From: a virus
Length of the DNA: 25,760 nt
IMG/VR virus record: IMGVR_UViG_3300025769_000738
Coordinates: 1-25,760 of that record
Strand: one strand, 5' to 3'
Positions 6,044 to 13,404 of this stretch are shown here, piece by piece (positions within the stretch are counted from its first letter, which is position 1; the number at the start of each line of letters is the position of its first letter). The notes beneath the pieces are model-generated. The model ran no database searches. It was not told the origin of the DNA and saw nothing but the letters and a program-made list of their open reading frames with translations. The translations under genes and the position numbers were made by a program.

Positions 6044-7438
6044 TTAAGCTGCGTCAGGTTCTGTTGGGGCTTCCATTTCGATCAGCCCACCAGCTTGTGT
6101 TGCCTCTACTTCTTCCTCTACTGAAAAATCATCACCGAGAATCTCACCACTGCTTAACTGTGTAAGTAATGTTTCTTGACTGATAGTACCAGCAGTAAAT
6201 AATGCAAGTAATGATTGAATCTCCTGTGGTTCTAATCTTGCGGTTACAAAATCTCTGTTAACAAAACTGCTGCCAGCATTTGGTTCGTTGAGATATTCAC
6301 TATGAAACTTGAGACAGTTATCAATCAGATCTTGCATCTGTTGGGCTACGACCATCATTGTGCTGTCATTCTGTGATCTATCTATCCTCTTGGCCTCTGC
6401 TGTCTCGCCAACTAACTTTTGCCCAAGCACCGCAGCCAGTGACAATGTATTGATCTGATCTTTCAAATCTTCAAGCCTTCTAAATTGACTTTCATAACTA
6501 TCACTTGATGGGCTGATATATTCCATCCTTGATTCGGGTGGTAATGATAGTGCTTCACTTGGCCCTGTTGTAATCTCATCACTGTTTGGATAACCAAAAA
6601 CTGCAAGTAAAGGAACTGAACTAATATGCAGAATATTGTCAAGGTCACTCTGTATCTGATAATGCTTGAGATTCAATTCTGCTATGTCATATAAAGGGCT
6701 TCGGCTTTCGTAATATCCAACTCGGTTTGAATATGCAACAGAAAAAGGAATTTTATCCTTTATGCTCATCTCTCCCTCATCATGTAATTTATATTCACCC
6801 TTTTTGTCTTTTCTATGTATCTCAAACCTTCCAGGTTCTAATACTCTGATCTGCTTTACAATCTTCTCTCCATACTTACCATCAGGTTCGACAACCTGTT
6901 CCATTAATCGTAATTGAGTAAGCTGTCTTACACCATCAATAACTTCTGTCCTCCATCCCAGAATATTTTTTGGCTCGTATGTTACCCAATATGGTCTGAC
7001 TTTATCTCCATCCTTCGGAGCATCTACAAGCACACCACAATGACCGTAAGAAATAACTGTTCTTGCCGTAGTGTAAAGCCACACATTCAAATCATCGCCC
7101 TCTAACGAAACGTCAAAAAGCTGCTCCCTTACTAAATCAGAAACACCATCAAGACGAACAGGTTTTCGCACTAACATTCCAGCTAACATCTTCTCGATTC
7201 GCTGCATAAAGGGAACTACATTTGACCTGGAGAGTCTACGATCATAGCTATCGTCTACCTCTCGTTCAAGTTGTGGAAGATATTTTCTATGTTCACTACG
7301 GATTTTGTATGTTCCCTCTTTCAAATCTTCAATCAGACCCCAGAAATTTGCCATCCTCTGATACGCAGCATTAGGACTTGCAACCGTTGTAGGAGCTAGT
7401 GTTACAGGCTGATTGTAAATATTCAGAGAGCTATACAC
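6044..7438 (-). CDS. Portal protein (DUF4055-type)
   Basis: The 464-residue protein starts at GTG 7438 behind an AGGA element. Upstream in-frame ATG choices run into a stop. Residues about 10-90 ('MANFWGLIEDLKEGTYKIR', 'RRLSRSNVVPFMQRIEKMLA', 'GMLVRKPVRL') match the DUF4055 portal family, followed by the beta wing ('PYWVTYEPKNILGW') and the helical stem region ('LNLKHYQIQSDLDNILHISS'). The C-terminus is acidic. It forms the dodecameric DNA gate and docks terminase. Its position after terL is canonical. Confidence 0.88.
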   Translation of the reverse strand: MYSSLNIYNQPVTLAPTTVASPNAAYQRMANFWGLIEDLKEGTYKIRSEHRKYLPQLEREVDDSYDRRLSRSNVVPFMQRIEKMLAGMLVRKPVRLDGVSDLVREQLFDVSLEGDDLNVWLYTTARTVISYGHCGVLVDAPKDGDKVRPYWVTYEPKNILGWRTEVIDGVRQLTQLRLMEQVVEPDGKYGEKIVKQIRVLEPGRFEIHRKDKKGEYKLHDEGEMSIKDKIPFSVAYSNRVGYYESRSPLYDIAELNLKHYQIQSDLDNILHISSVPLLAVFGYPNSDEITTGPSEALSLPPESRMEYISPSSDSYESQFRRLEDLKDQINTLSLAAVLGQKLVGETAEAKRIDRSQNDSTMMVVAQQMQDLIDNCLKFHSEYLNEPNAGSSFVNRDFVTARLEPQEIQSLLALFTAGTISQETLLTQLSSGEILGDDFSVEEEVEATQAGGLIEMEAPTEPDAA

Positions 7439-7464
7439 GGTTTTTCCTCATAGTACCATTACTT

Positions 7465-8811
7465 TTAATATATTCTAATACCAGTTGGCTTGCCTGTTCT
7501 ACCATAAAGAATATTAAATTCACGATAAATTAAATATCCAAGCGCATCGACATGATGGTCATATCCATTCTGTTTATCAGGATCTCCTGTCTTTTCATCG
7601 TAGCTCTGCAATTCAAGGCACTCAATCAAACGAGTGCAACTGGCATGAATCGCCAAACGTCTTTCCCCTTTGCCGTTCTGTAGTAACGCATTGACGGTTG
7701 CAACTCTATCTTTGATAAAGGGGTTGCTCTTGAGAGCCATTGAACTGAATCCGTAACTTTCGAGAATTGCAATGTCTGTTTTTGATGCATTAATCGTTGA
7801 ACGTGCTGAACCACTAGCGTCTGGGTAAACTAATATTCTGTTTGAAGGATAACGTCTTTTAATTTCTTGCGCCAAGGCATCTGTATCATTTTGTTTTGAT
7901 ATTTCATCAATGATAAATAACTTGTCTCCAGACTTGACACCGACTACGGCATTGCAGTTCATCACGTTAAAATCCACCCCGATTCTCAACACTTCCATCT
8001 TGATGTCAAACGGTATCTGATTAATTACATGGTCGTTACGATTAAAACGGTCATAAACCTGACCGCTGGTAAGGTTGACCCATTGGCCAAGGAGATAAGC
8101 TTTTATTAACTGCGGTGGATAATTTTCCTCAAGAGATTGAATAAAATTGTCGGGAAGAAAAGGATTATCTTTTGTTTTTGCCTGGATTAATCCTGTATCA
8201 GACTTTTTGTTTTTCTCGAAAGTTTCAAATGCCCAGCCATGGCCTTCGGGAGTTGTTGTGGCGTAGAACTGTTGAACATTTCCAGACCTAAGTCTTGCAA
8301 GTGCCATATTCATTGCCTGTTCTGCATCACGTTTTGGAACAGTATCTGCCTCATCAAATCCAACTGCACAGAGATTCTGGCCTCTCAATCTTTGATATGT
8401 AAGCATTGTTCTGAGCAAGATTGTATGAGTTCCTTCTGCAAATTCCAAATTGTACTCAGGTAATGGTGATGCTCTAAATGTGTAAGGAATCTGCCATTGA
8501 TCCAATAGTTCATTCATCGTTCTCTGCAAAATATCTCGAAGCATGGGCGCAGTCGGTTCAAAGATTGCCGACACATGACCCACATTGAGTGCAGCCAATA
8601 TGCAAGATTTTGAAATTAGCGCATGAGTTTTACCAGCACCAAAGCCGCAGACAAGAGCTAGTTTTCTATGGTCAAGGTCATCACAAAACTTTGATTGATG
8701 CGGAAGTAAATCTTGATTTATACGCTCTATTGCTTCAGTCGCAGTCGGTAAATCATAAGCACCGATCTGATATAAAACTTTTCCAGGTTGAACTGTATCT
8801 AAAATGCTCAC
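7465..8811 (-). CDS. terL: Terminase large subunit
   Basis: The protein has 448 residues. The ATPase has Walker A GFGAGKT near residues 56-62 and Walker B LCAVGFDEAD near 147-156, with a 'YATTTPEGHGW' coupling motif near 183-193. The RNase H-like nuclease shows acidic residues in 'GVDFN' (about 279), 'FIIDE' (about 300), 'YPDASG' (about 333) and 'HHVDALGYL' (about 425). It powers DNA packaging and cuts the concatemer. It overlaps terS by ATGA. Confidence 0.95.
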   Translation of the reverse strand: MSILDTVQPGKVLYQIGAYDLPTATEAIERINQDLLPHQSKFCDDLDHRKLALVCGFGAGKTHALISKSCILAALNVGHVSAIFEPTAPMLRDILQRTMNELLDQWQIPYTFRASPLPEYNLEFAEGTHTILLRTMLTYQRLRGQNLCAVGFDEADTVPKRDAEQAMNMALARLRSGNVQQFYATTTPEGHGWAFETFEKNKKSDTGLIQAKTKDNPFLPDNFIQSLEENYPPQLIKAYLLGQWVNLTSGQVYDRFNRNDHVINQIPFDIKMEVLRIGVDFNVMNCNAVVGVKSGDKLFIIDEISKQNDTDALAQEIKRRYPSNRILVYPDASGSARSTINASKTDIAILESYGFSSMALKSNPFIKDRVATVNALLQNGKGERRLAIHASCTRLIECLELQSYDEKTGDPDKQNGYDHHVDALGYLIYREFNILYGRTGKPTGIRIY

Positions 8812-9128
8812 GAAATAATCTGTGCAAGTCTAGCTGCTGTATTGATCGCACCGAGAGCAATATGCAAATGACCTTTTTCTCTTGCTTCCACTTGAAGCGT
8901 TGCAGCTTGCGATAAAAGATCTGCCACCATTTGAGGTCTTTCCATATCCCAATCGGCTTTCATCTCGGCTCTAGCAATCTCTAAATACTTATCTGCTGTT
9001 GTAGCACTGACCCCCCAATTCTTCAAAGCATATTTAACGCAATCAGATCTACGACCACCCTTGGCAATAATCTCGCCAAGTTTGCGTGACCTCATGAGAG
9101 TTTCTATTTTTGTGCCTTTTTTAGCCAT
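8808..9128 (-). CDS. terS: Terminase small subunit-like DNA-binding protein
   Basis: The 106-residue protein includes 'GGRRSDCVKYALKNWGVSATTADKYLEIAR', a helix-turn-helix-like N-terminus, then a helical oligomerisation segment 'MVADLLSQAATLQVEAREKG.LHIALGAINTAARL', typical of small terminases. It overlaps terL by ATGA. The small subunit would recognise the packaging site; a candidate site is the adjacent repeat-containing gap at 9129-9336. Confidence 0.8.
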   Translation of the reverse strand: MAKKGTKIETLMRSRKLGEIIAKGGRRSDCVKYALKNWGVSATTADKYLEIARAEMKADWDMERPQMVADLLSQAATLQVEAREKGHLHIALGAINTAARLAQIIS

Positions 9129-9177
9129 TACATAGATGTTACACGGAAAAGCGAAAATATGAATATTTGTGTAATTT

Positions 9178-9194
9178 GAGACTCATATGAGACT
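9178..9194. promoter_or_regulatory. Palindrome/direct-repeat operator candidate
   Basis: CTCATATGAG (9182-9191) is a perfect 10-bp palindrome, flanked so that GAGACT occurs directly repeated at 9178-9183 and 9189-9194. It lies about 50 nt upstream of terS, where a regulator of the packaging and head genes could bind. Confidence 0.35.
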
Positions 9195-9294
9195 AGGGGT
9201 TGTTCTCACGTTCCTAAGTGTACCCAGTAATGCTTAAGACTTACCTAACCCTATATATCCCCCTATATTATCTATTATTATATATATATATATA

Positions 9295-9318
9295 ACATAG
9301 AGAACATAGAGAACATAT
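9295..9318. repeat. Tandem 9-nt repeat in A/T tract
   Basis: ACATAGAGA occurs at 9295-9303 and 9304-9312, followed by a partial third copy ACATAT. It is flanked on both sides by TATATA runs. Tandem short repeats inside an A/T tract are common at phage origins; here the repeat number is small. Confidence 0.6.
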
Positions 9319-9336
9319 ATATATAAGATAGTAATT

Positions 9337-11409
9337 TCAAAGGTTTTGAGCGTTCCCAGTAGTGAGAACAGGGGTGAGATCAGGTAAGAACCATACCCAT
9401 TTAGGTGTTCCTTCCAATCGTTTTCTTTTACGTTCATATTGTAAGGATTTGAGAATGGATGAGACAGTCATGATGTCAGATTTTGTTTGCCTTTCGATTG
9501 GTTTCTCCACTGCTTCAGTTAATAAAAGTTCAATTGTGATGTCCTTTACAGCGTTAGCTGGATCATTTAAATATTTGGTTATTACTGAAAGCCATGGGGA
9601 ATCAACCATATAACCGAGATTTTCTTTTTCAATCTGGTTTTCCTGTTCAAAAGATAAAAAGTGCGATTCTTTATTTTTAAAGGCATGAACAGCAGCCGAC
9701 CAAATACTGTCTCTTTCTAGTTGTAAGGAATCGAGGTCGATTGATTTTAAGGTGCAGGGTATTATATGAAATCTTCTGTTTCCTGTGTCATCTATTAGCA
9801 AACCTGATTCCTTGTTTGTACTTCCGACAATGATGCCTCTTCTTGGCCACTCTTCAACAGCTTTACCGTAGGGAACTCTTAGCAGGTCTGTGGATCTTGA
9901 TAAAAAGGCTTTTATTGTTCCAGCGTGTTTGCGACTTGTAACTCCATCAATTTCGCTCCACTCCATTCCCCATGAACGGTGAAGGACTAAAAGATCATCT
10001 TTTGAAGAAATATCACCGAGAGCATCTGAGAAGAAGGGGCCGAATAATGTTTGCCAGAATGATGATTTCTTGATGCCTTGTGAACCTTGTAAAACAGTTG
10101 CCGAATCATGCTTACAACCTGGTATATAAACCCTCCTTACTGCGTTGATGAGAGTAAGCTTGAGCATCACATCATATATGGTTGGTTCTTTTAAATTTTG
10201 ATCCTGTGGCCTTAGATATGTAGAGGCAAGTCTATCTATATAAGTTGGTTGGATTTCGTTATAACAGTGATCAAGATATAGCTTTACAGGATCATATTCA
10301 TTCTCATGAGCTACTTTTAAAAGGCAGTCTATGGCCATTTCTTTTGGCACTTTATATCCAAGCTCTGCAAGTGTCAGGTAAAAAAGTTCAATATTTTTAA
10401 TTACTTTGCCATCCATTTCTATTGAATGGGAAAAGGTATTGAATCTGATTTCCTGTTTCAGGTTGCGCAAAAAATTTATAAGTTCCTGTGATGTAAGTTG
10501 TTCTAATTTGCGAGGAACTGTTGTTGGTTCTTCTGCTGGTTTGATTGAAGTGGGAAAAGATCGTGGTGGTGGAGTCCAACCATCTTCTGAAGCAAACTTC
10601 TGGAGAGTGCCAAGTGAAACCCCAGATGATTTAAATGATGCCCATTTCTTTTCACATTCCCCTGATTGATACTTGCTGTTTTTCTGTGATAACTGTTCCC
10701 AATCGTGGAGTAGAGAATTATCACCAACTGAATGAGCAGCCATGCCTATTTTGAGCCAGGCATCATAATCATCAAGTCGATTTGGATTTATTGATTGAAG
10801 GAGAGAACGTGCCTTATCAGTATCTGAATTTAATGTTTCTATTTGTGGTGTCTTTGTTTTTTTCTTCTGCTCCATCATCTTTTCGATTATGGCAAAGGGA
10901 GCTTCTGCAATTTCCAAGTCTTTTGGTGAACGGCCATCCATCCATCTATAACCATCAGTCTTTGGATGTTTACCAGATACTATTGATTGTGTACCATTCC
11001 ACCGCAGTTCTATTTGTTCAACAGAACCATCTTCATCTTTTACACCTGTCTGAAATTTGCGTGTCTTTATCTTTGACCAATATTTTTCTGGAACTTGGTA
11101 GATTATCTGAAATCTACCGACCCGACCTGATGTGACCATCCATGATGGAGGTAATGATGAAAGAGAAAAACCCCATTCTCCTAATATTTTTGCAGCTGAT
11201 GGACCATCGTGGTCGAGGAAAAGTAAACCACCTGAAGGAACACCGCAACATACACCAATTCCTGTTGATTTTTTTGAGGATATTTCTTTAAACAGTTGTG
11301 AGCGTGTAAGTGGATTATTCTGCCAATCGTTTTGATAGGGTCTTTTATTTTGAACGGCAACAAAACCCCAGTGCTTGGGAAGACCAAGCAGTTCTTCTTT
11401 TATGTCCAT
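9337..11409 (-). CDS. Primase-polymerase/VirE-type helicase (replication protein)
   Basis: The protein has 690 residues. Residues about 8-190 form a Prim-Pol domain: 'GLPKHWGFVAVQNKRP', catalytic acidic 'LLFLDHDG', 'TSGRVGRFQIIYQVP' and 'IELRWNGTQSIVSG', closely following the cyanobacterial version. A PriCT-2 segment follows at about 199-285 ('ARSLLQSINPNRLDDYDAW'). The C-terminal half is a VirE-like P-loop ATPase with Walker A 'GSQGIKKSS' near 442-450, Walker B 'MEWSEIDG' near 482 and sensor 'STNKESGLL..DTGNRRF'. It likely opens and primes the phage origin. It is transcribed with the upstream RHH gene. Confidence 0.92.
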   Translation of the reverse strand: MDIKEELLGLPKHWGFVAVQNKRPYQNDWQNNPLTRSQLFKEISSKKSTGIGVCCGVPSGGLLFLDHDGPSAAKILGEWGFSLSSLPPSWMVTSGRVGRFQIIYQVPEKYWSKIKTRKFQTGVKDEDGSVEQIELRWNGTQSIVSGKHPKTDGYRWMDGRSPKDLEIAEAPFAIIEKMMEQKKKTKTPQIETLNSDTDKARSLLQSINPNRLDDYDAWLKIGMAAHSVGDNSLLHDWEQLSQKNSKYQSGECEKKWASFKSSGVSLGTLQKFASEDGWTPPPRSFPTSIKPAEEPTTVPRKLEQLTSQELINFLRNLKQEIRFNTFSHSIEMDGKVIKNIELFYLTLAELGYKVPKEMAIDCLLKVAHENEYDPVKLYLDHCYNEIQPTYIDRLASTYLRPQDQNLKEPTIYDVMLKLTLINAVRRVYIPGCKHDSATVLQGSQGIKKSSFWQTLFGPFFSDALGDISSKDDLLVLHRSWGMEWSEIDGVTSRKHAGTIKAFLSRSTDLLRVPYGKAVEEWPRRGIIVGSTNKESGLLIDDTGNRRFHIIPCTLKSIDLDSLQLERDSIWSAAVHAFKNKESHFLSFEQENQIEKENLGYMVDSPWLSVITKYLNDPANAVKDITIELLLTEAVEKPIERQTKSDIMTVSSILKSLQYERKRKRLEGTPKWVWFLPDLTPVLTTGNAQNL

Positions 11410-11411
11410 TG

Positions 11412-11555
11412 TTATGCAGCCTGCTCCATCTTTTCTCGAATTAGGTTTCTTATGACACCACCACGTTTTAGTTCTGGCCCTTTATTATCATCAAGCCACT
11501 GGATTTGCTCTTCTTCTAAATAGATTTGAATTGCTTTCTTCGGTTTCTGTTGCAT
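11412..11555 (-). CDS. Ribbon-helix-helix DNA-binding protein (putative repressor)
   Basis: ATG at 11555 to TAA at 11412 encodes 47 residues with RHH layout: a strand 'KAIQIYLEEEQ', helix 'IQWLDDNKGPE' and helix 'KRGGVIRNLIREKMEQ'. The protein is the first gene on the minus side of the divergent promoter region and ends 3 nt before the primase ATG. RHH dimers usually bind short repeats and autoregulate, so it is a plausible switch between the two arms; that role is inferred. Confidence 0.75.
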   Translation of the reverse strand: MQQKPKKAIQIYLEEEQIQWLDDNKGPELKRGGVIRNLIREKMEQAA

Positions 11556-11560
11556 AGGTA

Positions 11561-11588
11561 TTGCATATATAGCGTTCCTAAGTACAAT
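11561..11588 (+). promoter_or_regulatory. Rightward sigma70-type promoter
   Basis: TTGCAT (11561-11566), 16 bp, TACAAT (11583-11588). Predicted start is about 11595, leaving a leader of about 16 nt before the helicase ATG at 11611, with no Shine-Dalgarno visible. The motif CGTTCCTAAGT (11573-11583) occupies the spacer. Confidence 0.65.
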
Positions 11589-11611
11589 AGCAGTAGTAAC
11601 AACACTGTCAA
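11584..11611 (-). promoter_or_regulatory. Leftward sigma70-type promoter
   Basis: On the minus strand TTGACA (11611-11606), 16 bp, TATTGT (11589-11584). It would drive the RHH protein, the primase and perhaps more. Its -10 box overlaps the -10 box of the rightward promoter, so the two should exclude each other. The downstream TTGACAGTGTTG core resembles two other promoters in this window. Confidence 0.65.
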
Positions 11612-12924
11612 TGGTAGTATTAAGAAAATATCAAAAAGCAGCAAGCAGTAAATTAACCAGGCTTTGTCAGATCAAGAAATGTGCATATTTAAGTGGTGAA
11701 TGTAGAACAGGCAAAACACTTGTTGCATTATCTGTTGTTAAGAATATGGCACTTGAAAAAGTGTTGGTGATAACTAAGAAAAAGGCAATACCAAGTATAA
11801 AAAGTGATGTTGAGAAGATGAATCTTGAGAGGGTAGTATCCATAACTAACTTTGAACAGTTAAAAAATTTTAAGGGTACAAGCTGGAATATGATCATCGT
11901 TGATGAGGCTCATAGTGTGGGAGCATTTCCAAAACCATCTCAACGATACCAGAATATCTTGCAGCTTAGATATAACAGCATCATTCTGATGAGTGGAACA
12001 CCAAGCCCTGAGAGCTTCAGCCAGCTTTACCATCAATGGTCTTTGACACCTTTTTTATGGAGTAAATATCAGAACTTTTACAGGTGGGCCAGTGATTATG
12101 TTGATATAAAGGAGAAGAGAGTTGGTACTGGTGTTGTTATCAAAGATTATTCAGAAGCAAAGCAAAGCAGAATTTTAAAGGACATTGAACCCTATACAGT
12201 GCAGATGACCCAGAAGGAAGCTGGTTTTACTCAGGAGGTTGAGGAGGAAGTGCATCTTGTGAAGATGTCCAGAAGAACTTACAGGTTAGCTTTGAGGATT
12301 ATAAAAAACGGTGTTATTGGCAGACCTGGAGGAAGATCAGCCGTGGCTGATACAGGGGCAAAGGTAATGAGCAAATTAAGGCAGATTTATAATGGTCATG
12401 TGATTACTGAGAATCATGGTGCTGTTGTATTTGATAAAAGCAAAATTGAATATATAAGAGATAACTTCAGTGGAAGGATTGCCATTTTATATTGTTTTAT
12501 AGCTGAAGGCAAAATGCTCAGAGAAAGTTTTGGTGCTAGGGCAACAGATGATCCAGATATATTTAATGCTGTAAGTGATTCTGTTTTTGTTGGTCAGGTC
12601 AAGAGTTGTCGTGAAGGTGTTAATTTAAGCAGTGCTGATCATCTTATATTTTTAGGAATAGATTATTCTGCATTAAGTTATTTACAGGGCAGGGAAAGAG
12701 CAAGTTTTCTTGGCAGGGATAGAAAGAATAAAATTCATTATATTTTTGCAGAAAAGGGAATTGAGCCAAAAGTTTATCAGGTAGTACAATCAAAGGAAAG
12801 CTATACGATCAAGCATTATAGAAATGACCGAAGCTCAATATCAGAAGAAGCTGATCGACAAGCACGAGAAAGAAGGATGGACAGTTATCAAGTTAATTAT
12901 GTGCAACAAAGCTGGTTTACCTGA
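11611..12924 (+). CDS. SNF2-like DNA helicase
   Basis: The protein has 437 residues. Motif I is a degenerate Walker A 'SGECRTGKT' (about 28-36), motif II 'VDEAH' (about 97-101) and motif III 'LMSGTP'. The C-terminal RecA fold shows 'CREGVNLSSADHLIFLG' and 'YLQGRERASFLGR' with the motif VI arginines. Phage SNF2-type helicases paired with a VRR-NUC nuclease are a common replication or recombination pair. The last 101 nt overlap the nuclease gene in another frame. First gene of the rightward transcript. Confidence 0.9.
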   Translation: MVVLRKYQKAASSKLTRLCQIKKCAYLSGECRTGKTLVALSVVKNMALEKVLVITKKKAIPSIKSDVEKMNLERVVSITNFEQLKNFKGTSWNMIIVDEAHSVGAFPKPSQRYQNILQLRYNSIILMSGTPSPESFSQLYHQWSLTPFLWSKYQNFYRWASDYVDIKEKRVGTGVVIKDYSEAKQSRILKDIEPYTVQMTQKEAGFTQEVEEEVHLVKMSRRTYRLALRIIKNGVIGRPGGRSAVADTGAKVMSKLRQIYNGHVITENHGAVVFDKSKIEYIRDNFSGRIAILYCFIAEGKMLRESFGARATDDPDIFNAVSDSVFVGQVKSCREGVNLSSADHLIFLGIDYSALSYLQGRERASFLGRDRKNKIHYIFAEKGIEPKVYQVVQSKESYTIKHYRNDRSSISEEADRQARERRMDSYQVNYVQQSWFT

Positions 12925-13063
12925 TCTGATATGTATGAAACCAGATGAGGTCAAGTTTATTGAGGTAAAAGGGCCGAAGGGAAGATTAAGTGAAATCCAG
13001 AAATATAGAATTGAGGAGTTGAAGGAGAAAGGATTTGATGTAAAAGTAATGAAACCTTGTTGA
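12824..13063 (+). CDS. VRR-NUC domain nuclease
   Basis: The 79-residue protein 'MTEAQYQKKLIDKHEKEGW' continues with 'NKAGLPDLICMKPDEVKFIEVKG' and 'LSEIQKYRIEELKEKGFDV'. The catalytic pattern is complete: N-terminal Glu (E3), Asp in GLPDL, E-x-K in FIEVKG, and a downstream Gln. Stand-alone phage VRR-NUC proteins are probably Holliday-junction or branched-DNA nucleases. It overlaps the helicase gene by 101 nt, and the -35 box of the next promoter overlaps its stop. Confidence 0.92.
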   Translation: MTEAQYQKKLIDKHEKEGWTVIKLIMCNKAGLPDLICMKPDEVKFIEVKGPKGRLSEIQKYRIEELKEKGFDVKVMKPC

Positions 13064-13089
13064 CAGTTGTTGATTCTTGTGTTTATAAT
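13060..13089 (+). promoter_or_regulatory. Consensus sigma70 promoter
   Basis: TTGACA (13060-13065), 18 bp, TATAAT (13084-13089): both hexamers match consensus exactly. Predicted start about 13096, 20 nt before the ATG at 13116. It should strongly express the two small genes and the methyltransferase. The core TTGACAGTTGTTGA resembles those at 14517 and 11611. Confidence 0.88.
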
Positions 13090-13115
13090 GAAGGTATAGC
13101 AACCCCACTAATCAA

Positions 13116-13253
13116 ATGAAAAAACTTTTTTATGCAGAACTTGAGCCTTGGGCTTGTGTTACTGCTGAAGCAGAAAACAAAATTGAATTTATAAAAAAAA
13201 TTCAAAAAGAATTTAAATTAAACGAAAAAATTGTATTTGTTACGGAGCTTTAA
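13116..13253 (+). CDS. 45-residue unknown protein
   Basis: It starts at ATG 13116 just downstream of the consensus promoter and ends at TAA 13251-13253, 1 nt before the next ATG. It begins MKKLFYAELEPWACVTAEAE and continues 'NKIEFIKKIQKEFKLNEKIVFVTEL', a beta-alpha-beta-like small fold. I do not recognise it. As the first gene behind the strongest promoter, it may be a host-takeover protein. Confidence 0.65.
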   Translation: MKKLFYAELEPWACVTAEAENKIEFIKKIQKEFKLNEKIVFVTEL

Positions 13254-13254
13254 A

Positions 13255-13404
13255 ATGACAAAATTCAAAGTAATTAAAGACAAAGATTCATATGCAATCT
13301 ATAAATGTTGGTTATGGAAAATTCAAGACGAAAATGGCATGACCATTTCACCAATTTTTGCTTCTAAAGAAGAGGCAGAAACATTTCTTAGGGAGGCTAA
13401 GTAA
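13255..13404 (+). CDS. 49-residue unknown protein
   Basis: ATG 13255 to TAA 13402-13404. It begins MTKFKVIKDKDSYAIYKCWL, followed by 'WKIQDENGMTISPIFASKEEAETFLREAK'. The pattern of a strand-rich start and a final 'SKEEAETFLREA' helix is that of small YozE/DUF-like modules, but no family is assigned. Its last codons contain the AGGGAGG that serves the methyltransferase, so the two are translationally linked. Confidence 0.65.
   Translation: MTKFKVIKDKDSYAIYKCWLWKIQDENGMTISPIFASKEEAETFLREAK
13390..13396 (+). promoter_or_regulatory. Strong Shine-Dalgarno deciding a non-ATG start
   Basis: AGGGAGG lies 8 nt before ATT 13405. No ATG, GTG or TTG lies in the methyltransferase frame between the in-frame TAA (13402-13404) and motif I, so this site points to ATT as the initiation codon. 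Confidence 0.7.

Larger units (their letters stand above)
9129..9336. other. AT-rich intergenic region with repeats (candidate origin, pac or late leader)
   Basis: The gap between primase and terS holds an extended A/T run (9251-9333) rich in TATATA, an exact tandem 9-nt repeat, a 10-bp palindrome and the motif CGTTCCTAAGT (9209-9219), which recurs in the divergent promoter region. It could be a DNA-unwinding element next to its own primase, the packaging recognition site next to terS, or a promoter region for late genes. A minus-strand open frame through the A/T tract is low-complexity and is not believed. Confidence 0.5.

Noticed and set aside
9295-9318. CRISPR-like array
   Set aside because: Only two full 9-nt units with no spacers.
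9234-9437. 67-codon minus-strand open frame through the A/T tract
   Set aside because: Low-complexity Tyr/Ile/Val translation from TATATA runs, overlapping the end of the primase in another frame.
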